From Apoda limacodes (Eukaryota; Arthropoda; Insecta; Lepidoptera; Limacodidae), in assembly GCA_946406115.1 (NCBI GenBank), contig OX291545.1, positions 14,956,001 to 15,020,000 of the forward strand: a stretch of DNA of 64,000 nt. The letters are read 5' to 3'. The notes beneath the pieces were generated by a model. That model worked only from the letters and a program-made list of their open reading frames with translations, did not search any database and was not told where the DNA came from. Of this stretch, positions 12,122 to 27,100 are shown one piece after another. The position numbers and the translations under genes are program-made. Numbering within the stretch: position 1 is the stretch's first letter; each line of letters opens with the position of its first letter.

Positions 12122-15100
12122 CTGTCTTAATAAGAAAAAACATCCACAAGGGTTCAAGAGCAATTACCTAAAACCGAAAAAATTACATAGACTAGAGGAC
12201 ACCTATCTAAACCGGTCAAAATTTAAAAATAAAACTCTAACATAGTCGTCATGGTAATTGATAGAGCTTTTTAACCCTAAAATCTACCAAATTAAACTTA
12301 AATATTCGACTAAAATTTTAAAAAAGATAAAGCTACTCTTTTGTTTGCATAAGCGAAATGGCTTTTGATAAGATTTTCACCGTTTTAAAGTACAAAAATA
12401 AATAACTAATGGACAAACAGAGTGTAAGACGTTGCCTATTTTAACATGTAGGGATACAGCATACGTGTATGAACTCAGCTGTTTGGCAGAGTGACGATAA
12501 GATGTGGTACAAATGAGCGGCGTCCCCCTCTTACCCGTGCGGCGCCTGCAACGTACCAAACCTACTTCCTTCGTGCGTTTGGTACTCTCATCACCTTTCA
12601 CGCACCAGCAATGCGGAGGTATTAAGTAAGCAAAATTTTAGGTATAAGATTTTATTATACATATGGATATAAATTACCACAGTCCTGTGCGGTATGTAGA
12701 GGTAGCCGGGCGCGGAGTCACGACCCGTTTCTAGCTGCGACCGCCGCCGCTCCGCCACCACCGAGTCGCGGCGCGTCTGCAGCGCGCGCAGGGTAGCGCG
12801 ACGCGACGTCAAATTGTTGCCCAACGACGGCATGCGATTCAGCACATCTGATAAATATATAATTTGTTTTTATTTGGAAAAGGTTTTTTATTTCTATTAC
12901 CCTGATCTGAAGCCGAAGCATCAGAAATGAAGAACATATAAGAACCGTTTAGTCATTATAAAAAAGCTATCCAACCGCGTTACTAATTCTTAAGTGTTAT
13001 TTACACATTTTTCATGGGTAATTTGATTTGAGTGCTGTAAGCGAATAATAAATAAATATTTCCTTACATCCCGCACAGCAATATTTGGACTCTAAACAAG
13101 CAAAGCTTGTACTGTGGGTACCAGATAATTGACTCAAATACTTACAACTTTTTTGTTACTACATACATATTATACATCTCTCAGACTCAAGACAAACATA
13201 AATGTTGGTCATATAAATTACTATCCTGTGCGGGGATCGAATCCGCACTCTTCATTTCAGCAGGCAGTCACTACTAACAACTGAGCCACACAGGAATCAA
13301 CAAACACATTCAAACTGAAGAACCGTTAGTCTCATCTTCTCAATTTGGTTTCAAGTTCGGCGATGGTCGATCTTAGTTAAGTACAGTGGCATCAACTCAC
13401 CGACATCTGAGTCCTGGAGAATAGTGAGCCTCCTCTTAAAGTTGGAGTCCAGGTTTGCGACGTTGTGTTTGCTGTCCCGCGCTCGATGAAGGTTGTGTAT
13501 TGTCTTCCGACGCGACACGTTCGAATCGTCCGGCCCGCGTCGCTCGAGATCGTCCACGTTCAGACGCTGCAGATCTTTAGCGATCTCCACGGCTCGCGTT
13601 TCAAGCATTGCGTGTTCAGACATTTCGTCCGGCTATTGGGAATACGGAAGTCATGAAGATACACATGAATAAAATCTAAAATACTTTGACAAAGATGACG
13701 ATAATCGACAATAAGGCTGTTTAGTAGCGTAGGCTTGTGTCCTTCTTCGGAAAAAGATATGACATTTGAGGTTCGACTTTAAATTGTTTTTACATTAAGC
13801 TTTTAACGTGAAGATGGAACCAGCGACAATCAGAGTAATAACATATGTTTAAGCAGCAGAATAACGATGAATTGAAGGTGATAAAGAATTAGTGGCATGA
13901 TTTGACGTTAGCATACCTAAAATATTTACTTATTAGCAGCAAAATAAAAATACGGCGGTAAAATAAAAAACTTGAAAAATGGGTGCTTCATGATTTGAAT
14001 AATATGCCGGGAGCAGCGCGCGTTGTAGCCTGCCTTATCGTCTTAAACCAATACAGAAATGAAGGGATTTTGGACCAATTATTATTACATGTGACGAAAA
14101 GTGGATACTTTACGATAATCGCAAGCGAACAATGCAACGGCTGACTCCAAGTGAAACGCCAAAACAATGCCCTAAAGCATAGCGAATTATTGCTTCATGA
14201 TAACGCCACACCAGACACTGCTCGTTTTAACACTAAAATAACTATTTAGATGTTAGAAACTATCCGTCATACTCCATACTCATCGGACCTTGCACCAACC
14301 ACTACCACTTTTTCCGTAAACCTAAAAAGAAGAAAATGCCTTCACACAGTTTGTGGAGGCCAGGTCCACAGAGCTTTATCGGAAACTCAAATAATCTCCT
14401 TATTAGATGGCAGAAATGTATAGACAAGGAGGGTAGATACTTTGATTAACTAAATATATTTTATGCTACAAAAAAAACGTTTCATTACGAAACGGCAATT
14501 TCATACTTTAACCTCTACTATGAGTATAAATTTCATGCGATAGTAATTTATTTATTGTATAGGTCTTCATTGTGCTTACACAATTATCCAAAGCGCATAG
14601 TAAGTTATGTTACAATTATTTTTCTTCTTATAACTAAAAAAACATCTTATCTTAAATCTAACAGAAGCTGCTACATAAATCATAAAAAAAAGAAACTAAA
14701 TATTCCAATTGTGTATTGTAAAAATAAATAAACATAAAACGACACATTTTTAAAGATATATATATTATAACGCAATAAGTATAATTAATAAACTGCCTGA
14801 TGACTAATATCATCAATAAATGAAAAATTTATAACTTTGTTGAATGATTACGTATATGTTTGAACGAAAAATATCTTTATAATCTGTCTGAATTTAAATG
14901 CATACAATAAATTATTATTGTATATCAATGGACAAGAAAAAATGTAAAATATTTTTTAATAATTAAATACAATACAATACAATAAGTAATGCATAGTTCT
15001 CATATTTTTCGTGCTTTTTAATTATCAACATTCATATTTATACGCTAAATAGAAAAATATTCTTGTAGGTATATTTCCATAGCAATAAAGAATGTAGACC

Positions 15101-18100
15101 AAAATAATAAGTAAATACATTACTTACCCTCTTAGTGAAATACCAGTTGAGTTGCACGGTGGAGAGCAAATGCGTGAGGGTACCTAGTCGGTGCATCAAC
15201 ATGGCAGTGTACTGGATAATCATCACCGACCCGAAGAACACCAGGAATAGGGAACCGATTGGCTCCAACATCAAGTACTCTCGGTCGATATTAACCTGCA
15301 ATAATATATTTTTAATTTGAGTGTCCGCAAAATAAAAAACAATAATTTAAAAAAGTAGCTAATCAAAAAACCTGTATTTTAATTTAAATTTGAATCATCA
15401 GGAATACTAAATATATATTCTTTTTTTTTTTTTTTACTTTTGAGACACTATAATGTAAATGCATTGTTATATTCAAATAATACTACTAGAATTTTGATAA
15501 AGGAGAATAAGAATCCTAAAACTAAAAAAATAAGATGTTTGCTCTAGCCACTAAAATTCGCAAAAATGCAATATTAGTTAAGCAGGGGGTCTACCCAAAA
15601 CGGAATAACATGGCTAGTTGTTAAAAGACAAAAAGTTTTATCTTATTTTACTCTACCAATAGGAAATATAGAATTATTCTCATTTTGAAAAATAATTCTA
15701 ATAATTTTCGATTGTTCGAACTATTGTTCGTATAATCGGTAAAAATGGGATGATATTTAGGAGTGCACGTTTCGTTTATGGTAACTACTCATACTTTACA
15801 TTGTCTGTCTGTCTTTGTAAGCGCATCACACAATAAACTACTGCACGAAATTAGATGCGGTTTTCACAGTTGTATTGATGGAGATTTTGACATGCCGCCT
15901 AGAAGAAGGGTTATCGACCTGTATCCGTAAGAATCCCACGTCGATAACCGACTTTAGCGTAGGCGAAGCTGCGGGCAAAACCTAGGAAATAATAACCAAT
16001 ATGCCACCACATTGAACCACTACTAGCACATGTTGAAGTAATTACCACAAATATAAATAAACATGACAAATACTTAAAGTTAAAAGAACATAAGAAATCG
16101 CAGTCACACAGCGACACCATTTTGTCACTAGCCTTGTGGCGCGACACCTTACAGTTGGAAATATTATAAACCCACTTACAATATTAAATTCGTTGTCATA
16201 TTCGATTTCGACCTTCTGTCCGAAGGGCCACTTGAAGTGCAGTTGGTCCTGGTTGAGTTGCAGCAAGAATATCACGAGCACAAATAGTGCATTAACCATC
16301 ACGAACGCGAACACCATCGTGTCGCGAAGGTTCTTTAGATCAGTTTTTATACGTGCCTGTACAGAAAAAAAAATAATAAAAAATTAAATACATATAGATA
16401 TTAAGTTCGCAGCAGTTTCATAAGCGGTGCAGTTATCAATTTTTATTCTAATTTTGCGAAACTAACACAATCAAATTACACTAACTACATAAGCTAACTA
16501 AAACGTTATTATCTTAACTGTGTTTAAGCCATTTTATTAAAATAAAAATTCTCACCAGTTCCTCCTTATTTTCATCAATAGGCCTCAGATAGGCTTCGAT
16601 CAAGTCTTTCCAAAAGTCAGTCTCTGCTGTAGTCAAAAAGTCCACTTCTCCCTTCTCGAGGTTAGGATCTTCTATCCAGTATGGATTTATAAGATCATCT
16701 CTTTCTTCCTGATTAAAAAATATTTAAGTTAAAACAACAACTCAAACTCTAACTTTTACTACCTTTTCTTATTGCAGAATAGGCAACTTGGGCGATAAAT
16801 AGTATATTGTGTATTAAAGGTGGTAAGAAGAAAATTACTGACGAGAGACTATTTCAAAGTCTAAGGCGAAGGCATTAATGACTCAAGTTTACAATTTTCG
16901 ACCTCTTGTGTTACATACAATGCTTTTCATCACATTTGCGAGTATAAATAATAAATAAAAATATAATATGAATAAATAAATTTACCAAAACATAATCGAA
17001 ATGGAGGGAATAGAAGAAGAGGAAACAACGCCACCGTCAGATGTTAGTAATATAGAAAATTTTCGAATTAAAAATTTTTAGCCGAAGTTAAAACTTTTTT
17101 GTTTGCTTGTAGTGTGCCTGTAGTTCTTGTATTAAACAAACCTGCTTTTTATACATATTTGACAGAATAGGCGCAAGAACGCGCGCGTTGCTTAAAGAAA
17201 ATAAAATTGACGAAGAAAAAGCCCGGGGTAGGTAATTAGTCTTAGCACCCGCTTCACCTGCACATAATAACACTTTTTACGAGTTTGTTGAAAAAAAATA
17301 TAACAACGTAGGCAGTAATCTAAGTTTTATTTGACAGCCAAAGTTCTATATTTCTCTAATCCCCACAAACATGTAAAGGAAACATTGTCTATTTTTTGTT
17401 TAAATGAAATCTTACGCATATATGTATAACCTACCAAGCGTATACAAATTTAAGTCATTGTTAAAAAAAATGCATAAAGATTATTGCATCAGTGGGTCCA
17501 CTTAAACTAATGAAGCTAATGAAAACAAACCTTAATTCGATCGTAGTACTTATATGAAATAAATGGTTGAAAAATAAACAGTAGACGTATTTGGAGCCTT
17601 TTTTCTCTTATATAAGCTTATTGAAATTGGAGTGGGCCGCAGGCAGATAAATAGAGTGCCGCAAGCAAAAACAAATAGGGCCGTATGCGGCCAGCGAGCC
17701 GCGAGATTGACTGACTGACTTACATCATCGACACCAATGCCAAACCTGTGCAACTAAAATTAATTCTCTTCGGGCGAAGTCACTATTACTACCTGTTGGT
17801 GTTCCTACAGTAGTTGAACTATAAGCCAACACTTTGGCTCTGAAATACCGTTGCAAGAGTCCTGTGTTCGAATTCCAGCTTAGACACGGAGGTTTTTCTG
17901 TATACCGGCGTATACTGAATCATCATATTTTTTTTTGATCACCATAATAACCAATCTAACTTATGTAGAGTCATTTACCATAACACAAAGTCACACCGGT
18001 GACTCTCCCTCCTACGTGTAAATCAAGTGCAAACGGCCTTCAGTGATTGCGTGTATGCAAAATTCAACCATGCGGCGCGATCGATCTTACCAGCGTCTTA

Positions 18101-21100
18101 TGCCTTTAGGGCCGCACCACACACCGATTTTACGAGCACACATTTGTCAGTGTCACTTTTTGTCGTTATAGTATATATTCTTTGACAGAGTTGCCTTGTT
18201 TAGGGCCACCGCAATATCTGTGTATTTAAATTTATTATTATCATTATTATCTATTAAATTTACCCTTGGGATATCAGTGGAGACTACACTCTCCTCATAT
18301 TCTGGTAACACTGCGAGCGTGTCCGCACGGAGCCCAAGCGAAGATCTCCTCCGATTGACTGTCTCAGGAACTTCGGCTGATGCTCCTCTGATAAAGTAAC
18401 GCTCATGTTAATAAACTTAATTGAAATTAGATGAATTCTACAAGGTAGGAAGTGCCTTTCTGCCTAAATGGACTGCACGCCACTGCATACGTGTGATATC
18501 CCTGTCTTTTGTACGCTAATTCTTTTTATAGTAGACGGGTGCAGTTCATATGTATATGTATGTTTTAATTTGATCGGAAATATATTTCTTAGGTACATTT
18601 TGATTTATTAATTAAGATTCGAAACCTAATTTTAAAAGAAAAGAATAATAATTTCCAAGTCAGAAAAAGAACGTGTCAATGACATTTGGATGATGGCGTC
18701 AAATCTGTACCGTCAACACGTGTGAGAAAAGCCATTTTGCACTAAGTACGAATGTTACTTTTTTTACTACCTGAAAGTCCAATTCTAATTCATTCATGAG
18801 AATCACTTTTAGAAAAAATCGCCACGTTTTAATGTTATCCGCCAAATTATTAGTAAGTTTTTTATAATGAACTAGTCGGGATTGGTTTTCAAACTCTCAC
18901 TTATTTTTATGTGGCTTTTTGAAACTACTTAAGACAAAAATTATGATATAATGTTAAAAAACGTTTTGATGTAGTGGATGAACAAAAAATACACAAACAC
19001 GCATGAAAATATGAATAGTTACTTAAGGGCAATACTCACAACATGTCTAATCTCTGTCCAATCTTTTCAAGTGAAGTGGAAATCTGCATAAGATGTAAGT
19101 CATCTTTGTGGTCTTTGGGATTTGTACAGCAAAAGCATTTAAACAGGCCAGCCACGCCTAGCTCTAGCGAACCACTCGTCTCTTCCGTCTTTACAAACCA
19201 TTTTTGTATACTATGACTCTCCATCTTCTTTTTAGCTTCCTCAGTTTCCTTCTTTTCTATTTCCATTTCCTTAAAATAATATTTAGAGAAGTACGGTAAA
19301 ACGAGTTTTATTGATATTTCGAGTAAACAATAAAGCTTAATTTTAATTCAAAGTAATGTTTTATTTATTAGCAAACTTGCAATAATTGATCATATAATGT
19401 AAAATATCTTATAATCTAGCGCTTTTTAGGGTTCCGTACTCAAAGTGTAATTAGCGGAACCCTATTACTAAGACTCCGCTGTCCGTACGTCCGTCCGTCC
19501 GTCACCAAGCTGTATCTCATGAACCGTGATAGTTAGGCAGTTGAAATTTTCACAGAAGATGTATTTCTGTTGCCGCTATAACACCAAATACTAAAAGACA
19601 GAATAAAATCAATATTTAAGGGGGCTCCCATACAATAAATGTGATTTTTTTGCTCGATATTGATAACGGCAACAGGTTGACGCTTAAAATATTCACAGAA
19701 TATTTAGTTATATAACTCACTTTAAAAATAAATAATTAAATTAAAATAAACCTAATATTTAAGGGGGGCTCCCATACAACAAACATGATTTTTTTGCTGT
19801 TTTTATAGATAATGGTACGAGTTGTGCGCGAGTCCGACTCGCACTGGCCGATTTTTTAAAACACACTTGTCTTGCGGAATCTAGCGCTTTTTATAAACTG
19901 ATCTAGCCCGCAACACTGAAACAGACCTAGCAACCCTGATCGTCACTGCATATTTACCATCTCACCGCTCGCCATCGCAAAATTATGCATTTATTTAAAG
20001 GTATTCACTAATATGAGAAAATATTCGCTTGATAGCTTAAAAGCCGATTTCCCAACACTAAAATTGTCTTCGGTCTCCAATACGCCATAATTGTTTACAT
20101 GATAAAACAAGTAAGAAAAATAAGGTTTAACCTTAAATTAAATGAGTAAAATGTTTAAAACTATTTTTCTGGTCAGTCCCCAATACCATAAAAAAATTAA
20201 CGGCTAAAATGTACAAATTATCTTTTTTTTTCTTTTTTCTTGTATGTGTTATGGGCCTGTACTGATAATTACGTATGAATAATCATACATTTTTGAAAAT
20301 CAATTTTAATTTTTACTGCAGGTCTCAATATTTATTTTTATTATTTCGCTAGGTTCCTTACCCTAGGCTTTACCTCAATACAAAAGTTGACGCTGGTTAA
20401 ATTTACTAGGAAATAAAATACAAAGCTCCAAACTAATTCGGTACAAGTCTTTTAAGGTTAGTTCAGAAAATAGTCAATATAAAAAAAAATCGCATTTTGT
20501 CAAGGTTACAAAAAAAGATACGAGATAACTAGATATTACGGACGTCCCCTGGTTTTCATAATTGCGAGGTATTGCGCGTCATGAAGAATATAAGAGAGAT
20601 TAGAAATGAGGCGCGAAGTTGAAAATAATAGTTCAAAAGACGAATTACTATTCGAAAACAACATTTTATGTAGTTGATATTTTAACTAAGGCTTTTAACT
20701 GCTGGGCTTGTGATAATGTATATTATATTATATTAATATAATACATTAAATAAAACTAGGGAAAATGTTCCCTTACCTTAGCAGACTTCTTCTGTGCTAC
20801 TTCTCGCGTTCCCCAACTGACGTTGTTCAAATTGCACAACGAATAAATAATTAACAACATGTACATGCTTGGAATAGTGATGTAATATACAGTCAAATAC
20901 AGTAAACAGATGATCTCTTGCGGATGCAAAGCTGCAGTCGTGAAGAATATGCCAAATGTCATTACGGTGAACATGCTAGATGGTGCCAACCAACCATCCT
21001 CTACTATTTGTAGAACTATACCCACAATTACTACCATCATTATCATTGCGTACATGCAAGTGATTATGTTCGCGAGTTTTAGCTGTAAACGGAAAAATGA

Positions 21101-24100
21101 TAAATTAGTACCCTTTTTTCATCAACAAGTCATTAAGTAAGCCAAGTCAGAGGCCTTATGGGCGGCTTGACTAGCTCGATAACGTTCAACCAACACGCAC
21201 TGCTCCAGCGTGGTGAACTATGGCCTAAGTCTCCTTCTCCAAGGAGGCCTGTGCCCCTACAGTGGGGCGCATAATGTTAAGGCATGTTCATTGAAATGGC
21301 CTTCATACGGCCGGCATGTTTGGTGTTGTTATGTAACGTTTTTCAGTTGCTGTCAGATGGTTAGTTATCGTCGTTTGTGTGTAAAAAAGAAGTTATTTTT
21401 TTTAAATAAATAAAAATTAATGCAACAGTTAAAAATGACAGAGTACAGGCAGAAAAACAATACAAGCAGGTACATTAGTCAAAAAGTTTTTCCACGTTAA
21501 TCGGTGATACAAATGTACTTTTTCGAGTAGGAGTGATAAAAACTATTCTACACTTACTTGCGTTTCGGACTTGCATAGCATACAGACGAGAAGGAAAATG
21601 GTGATTGGTACCAGGTTTAAGAGCAAAGCGTTTGCGTTACTGAGTCCTGTTATGGCATTCAGCGCTCCTATTAACATCAAAAATATTGTCCCAGGACCCA
21701 AAACTGTGCCCACCATTAACAGCATCTGGAATTTATTTATCAATTTAAAATAAATAAATATTCCTGGATAAAGCGCCATCAACGAGGATAAAAATGCTTA
21801 AATATACTTTTTATAATTATTATTATAGAAAACACCCAGATTTAAAATAAACACAAATGTTAATCAATAAATCTTTGTCTTATGCAGGGATATAACCCGC
21901 GTCCCTCTGAACCGCAGGCCTGAGTACTACCCAAAGAGACATGGAGCCGCTTGTTAAACGTTTAAGCTATAGTAAAACAACGTTTATTATGATTAATACC
22001 CGTTCACTTTAATAACTGCTTTACTTTTAAAAACATCTACTGTCACATATTTGCAAAATATTACTTTATTTGTTTCCCGCTGGTGAATCCTGAATTACTA
22101 AATATAGTTTGTCAACATATGGCAAAGGGGATTTTATCCAGTCCCTGATCTTGTATTACTGTGTTGATAATGCACTACTTATGGGACATATATAAAGCCA
22201 CCTTAGACTAGAAACAGTGTTGCGGCGATGGGTTCACCACCTCTCACGCAGGGCAAAATTGGTTGATAAAAAGATGCTATCCCCCACAATATGATGTGGG
22301 TGTGTTTCTAGCCACTGGTTTCCCCCTTCTAGTAAATAAAACCGAAAAGATATTATAGTACTAGAATACATTATAGAATAAAATTTGTTGCTGTAATTGT
22401 AAAAAATATTATTAACATTGTTCAAACAAATTACCTGGTACACAATATAAAGGGTAGATATATTGTCATTTATCTTAATAGTTCGTTTGGAGTCTGCGAG
22501 TAGGTCAAATATGTTGGCCATAGTTGAGGGTACCCAACGCCTGCGCTGGTTGAAGAACTCGTCGAATCGTTCAGGGCAGTGCGTGTACGCGTCGGAAGCG
22601 GCGGAGTACTCTACTCTGTACCCACGTTGTAGTAGCAGAGTACATAGCCAACGATCCTCACCTGGAAATATTATACAAATACATTCGAGACGCAGTATAG
22701 GTAATACCACTTCATAGAGTATAGAGTATGGCAACAGTTCGCTGCTCTCTATTTTTACGGTCCTGTTACCACTTGTATAGAATACACAAACGTTTGCACG
22801 TATACACAAGTAATGTTTAGGGTTCCGTACCCAAAGGGTAAGTAGCGGAACCCTTTTACTAAGACTCTGTCACCAGGCTGTATCTCATGAACCGTGTTAG
22901 TTAGGCAGTTGAAATTTTCACAGAAGATGTATTTCTGTTGCCGCTATAACAAAGAATACTAAAAAAAGGGGTTTAAAATAAATATTTAATGGGGCTTCAA
23001 TACAACAAACTTTTTTTTGCTCGATATTGATAACGGCAACGTAAACGCTTAAAATATTCACAGAATATTTAGTTATATAGTCACTTTAAAAATAAATAAT
23101 TAAATTAAAATTAAACAAATATTTCAGCGGACTGATTTTTTTGCCGTTTATTTTCTTAGTCGTGTTATTAGTCACGAATAACATGATTTTTTTATAGAGT
23201 GTCCAGGGTGTAGTAAAAAACAGTAATTTTCTTTTTTATTGTGTAGGCAGGCCGACCGTGTGTAAACCTTAATTTTCTTTCGGAGTTGGTGGTTTTGAGC
23301 TTTAACCGTCATCTTGAAATTAAGGGTGCAATAATTGTTTAAACAAAGACACATGTCTGCACGTTCACCGCTATGAAAACCCTATTTACTGTAGTCCCAC
23401 AATTCCAGAGCACTCCCCTCTCCATCTCCAAGAGCATTGGGATCCTTGGTGTTGACATCTCCAGCGACGTTGTTCCGAGATCATTTACAAGATAAGGTGA
23501 AGCTGGCGTCCAAAAAACGAGGTGTACTCAACAAAGCGAAGCAGTACTTCACGTTGGGGCAGAGGTTCCTGCTTTACAAGTCGCAAGTACGGCCCCATAT
23601 GGAGTACTGCTGCCATCTCCGGGCAGGTGCACCCGAATACCAGCTTGGACCTTTTGACTCGGTTCAACGACGGGCTGTGAGAATTGTCGACGATCCCAAA
23701 CTCACTTGCCGTATCGAACCCTTAAGCCTGAGGCGAGACTTTGTGTGTGTTTTACCGCTTGTACAAAGGGATGTGTTCGTTCGAAATGATGCCCACGGCT
23801 ACTTTCTACCATCGCACCGCTCGCCATAGGCAGGGAATTCATTCTTCCACTTTAGAACCGAAATGGTCGCGTACAGTGCGGTTTCAGAGAAACTTCCTCC
23901 CGCGAACGCTTGGGTTGTGGAATGAGCTCCCTGCCAAGGTTTTCTCTAAGGACTACAGTATGGGGTTCTTCAAGAAAGAAGTTATTGGATTTTTGAAGGG
24001 TCGGCAACGCGCGAGTGATACTTCTGGTGTTGCAAGCGTCCATAGGCCACGGTGACCGCTTTCCATCAGGCGGACCGTGTGTTTGTTTACCATCTTAGTG

Positions 24101-27100
24101 GTATAAAAAAAAAAATACTGTCGCCGCACTGAAACGTGTTCACATTGAAATAAGCTAGACGAATTCATTCCAAAACAATGGCGAAAAGTACAACAATACA
24201 ATGTAAGCTAAGTAAGAAAGAGAGCAATGCCAGTTATAAGTGTGTGCGTGTATATATATGTTTACAACTACATTCTAAGTTCAGTCGTGGGCATATCTGT
24301 TGTTTATATCGATACTAAAACCGCTTAAAATTTCTGTGAATAAAAAGATACAGATACATAAAAACATAAAATACATACCTTGATCATACTGTACATAATG
24401 GCGAGCTTCGTGCGAAGTTAGAGTATACTTCTTCATGACGTTGTCATCCATAAGAGCCTTTCCTCTGAAGAGGGAGAAGCACCCAGGACTACAGAGTACG
24501 CAGCCGATCATGTGTTCCGTTGCCTTTTGCAGCCAATGACCAATCGCGTACTCGAACATTTGATACCATGCCATGAACCCTGCAATATAATAATATACGA
24601 GTTTGTAAAGTTGGTAATATTTAACACTTAAAACACATAAGCATTTAGATTTTATTTTTATTTTGGTTTACCGACTATCTCATGCGACTTATACGGACGG
24701 ATCCGAGGGACGTGAGTCCCCGAACAAGATAAACATTTATATGATGAATGTCTCGAGTCTCGAGTGTTTTCTATGTGTAATACATAATATACCTACATAT
24801 AAAACACCCAGAATGTTTGTATTTATAAACAAAAAAATATATAAGTATTTTTATTTATTCTCTGATATCAATAGAACAAGCTTCGCTTAGTTTGGGACCA
24901 GATGGCGCTGTGTTTAATGTCCAGGAATATTTAATTATTTATACACACCGGTTCCTACTGGATGAATACGTCCACAGGCCGCTCCCAGATTTTTATCCTT
25001 TTTCATAAGATCTATAAGCAATGTGACAGCTTGCGGCTTGAAGTCTATATCTCCGTCCAGAGCAAGCAGGTAAGTGTTCTCTGCTATAACCTCTTTGCGA
25101 TCTACCGATATCGGCAAATCCATCAAACGGTGGCCCAGGAAATAGTACATGTACATCACCTAAAATTTATTGTCGTCTTAATCTTTTTTTCATAGTTTTT
25201 TTTTGGAACGATAGGCCATGCTTGATCAGTCAAACTGTTAGCAGTTTATGCTTGGGAACGAAAATATTCTAAAGTGGCAAAGGTACTGGAATGGCGGAGT
25301 CTTTAATTAACCGAGATGGTGACAGAAATAAGGAAGCAATTTAAGATCTCGCATACAAATGCTCACGTTCAAATTGTGTGAAGGATTTACCTGGGACCAA
25401 CGTTTCCTATGCCGAATTTTCGACTTATCCTTTAAATGACAGATCATTTTGTTCTTTCCTGGCAGGGTCCAGACCAGCTTGCCTCCGTAAGGCGTTGGGT
25501 ATTTTTTAGGTGGCCTGAGTCTAACATTTGTTAGATGAACTTCGGAAGCTGCCTCATCAATTGTGTCCACTAAACATTTAACGAAGCGGTTCACTTGAGA
25601 ATCTTCTGAGCTATGGTCAGATATTTCGAACGCGTCATCCATGAATATGTTGGCTGAAATTGGTAATCGAAAATATATGAAAGCAGTGAGTGTTTTGTAA
25701 AATAAATAAAGTGTATAGTTATAAAATCTATAAAATAATACAAAAACACTACTCAGGCTAAAATTTTGAAAAAAGAAATACAGAAATGATTTTTCTAAAA
25801 CAGTGAAATACGTCAATCTTAATTTTACACTTAGAGGTCGCAAACCATTTATTATGTATTAAGCTTTAAAATTGACGGATTTACCCTACAAATCCTTTCT
25901 TAGTGGAACTCTATGTTAAGTAAGGAACCTACACACTATGTCCGTCAATACCGCAAATACAATACATATTAGATTTCGTTTACACAACGAAACACGCTTG
26001 GCACGCCACCCATGTACGTGTGCTCGCCAGTTACCGCCGCGCGACCGTTCTGGATACTAGTGCCCACTCGCCGAGAGCATATTGTACTTTACCTATTCAG
26101 CTCTTCACTGAATACACATGTTCTATACCGAAGTACTATCGCTTTAATCCAGCACCCTTGCCAACCTATCTTCACCGCATTCATCACCATTGGCCAAACC
26201 ACGCCAAATTGGTGACCCCGACGTGATCTTAACCGCACTGATACCGACGCGGACAAGAATTTTTTTAAGAAATGATGGCTAACTCTAAATTTGTGACCCG
26301 ACAACCGAAGACAGTAGTTTCATTGGAAGGATTTTTGGTGAATTCCATTTTCTTTTCTACACACCGTGGCGAGCGGTATAACTGGAAGCATAGTACTTCC
26401 GGACATTTTTTCTTTAAGTTTTGTGTATTCCACAGCGGTAACAAACTTCGGCCTAGTATCCAGCAAACCTCCAAAAGAAAAGACATGTTTTCTTGCATAC
26501 TTTCAATTTTTTCATTCTCCCTTGAAATCTCCCATCAATCCTCACCGACCATGCATATTCGCGACGTGAGAACAAGATTTTTTTTTTTTTTTTTTATTCC
26601 ACTAAGGTGGCAAACAAGCTTACGGTCCGCCTGATGGTAAGCGGTCACCGTAGCCTATGGACGCTTGCAACACCAGGAGTATCACTTGCGTGTTGCCGAC
26701 CCTTCAGAAATCTAATAACTTCTTTTCTCTCATTCTCAACGCGTCAAACTCACGACTTAACTCCGCCTAAGACACAATCTCGATCCTTACACCTAAACCA
26801 ATCCAGGTCATTCAGCAGACGCCCAGACCGGCAAACAAAAGAAGGCAGCAACCTTTGCCGCACACCAATCGAACCAGGCGGACTATGCTATCCGCATCGC
26901 CTTTACCAATGCCAATGACCGTAACTGCCACCCGCCATGCAGCTGGACCAGCATTCATCACCATTGGCCACACCACGCCAAAACACCAAATTTCAAGTTT
27001 CTAGACCCAGCGGTTTGGACTATGCGTTTCTTTTTTAATTTAATTACCATTTATTGTAAGAAGTTACTACTTATTAGTCTGCGTTAAATATTTTAAAATC

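Noticed and set aside
22234..22809. 191-codon single-exon gene
   Set aside because: It is CHS2 exon 13 plus translated flanking intron on both sides.
26272..26634. 120-codon open frame
   Set aside because: Crosses a poly-T tract and into a minus-strand LINE tail; no domain.
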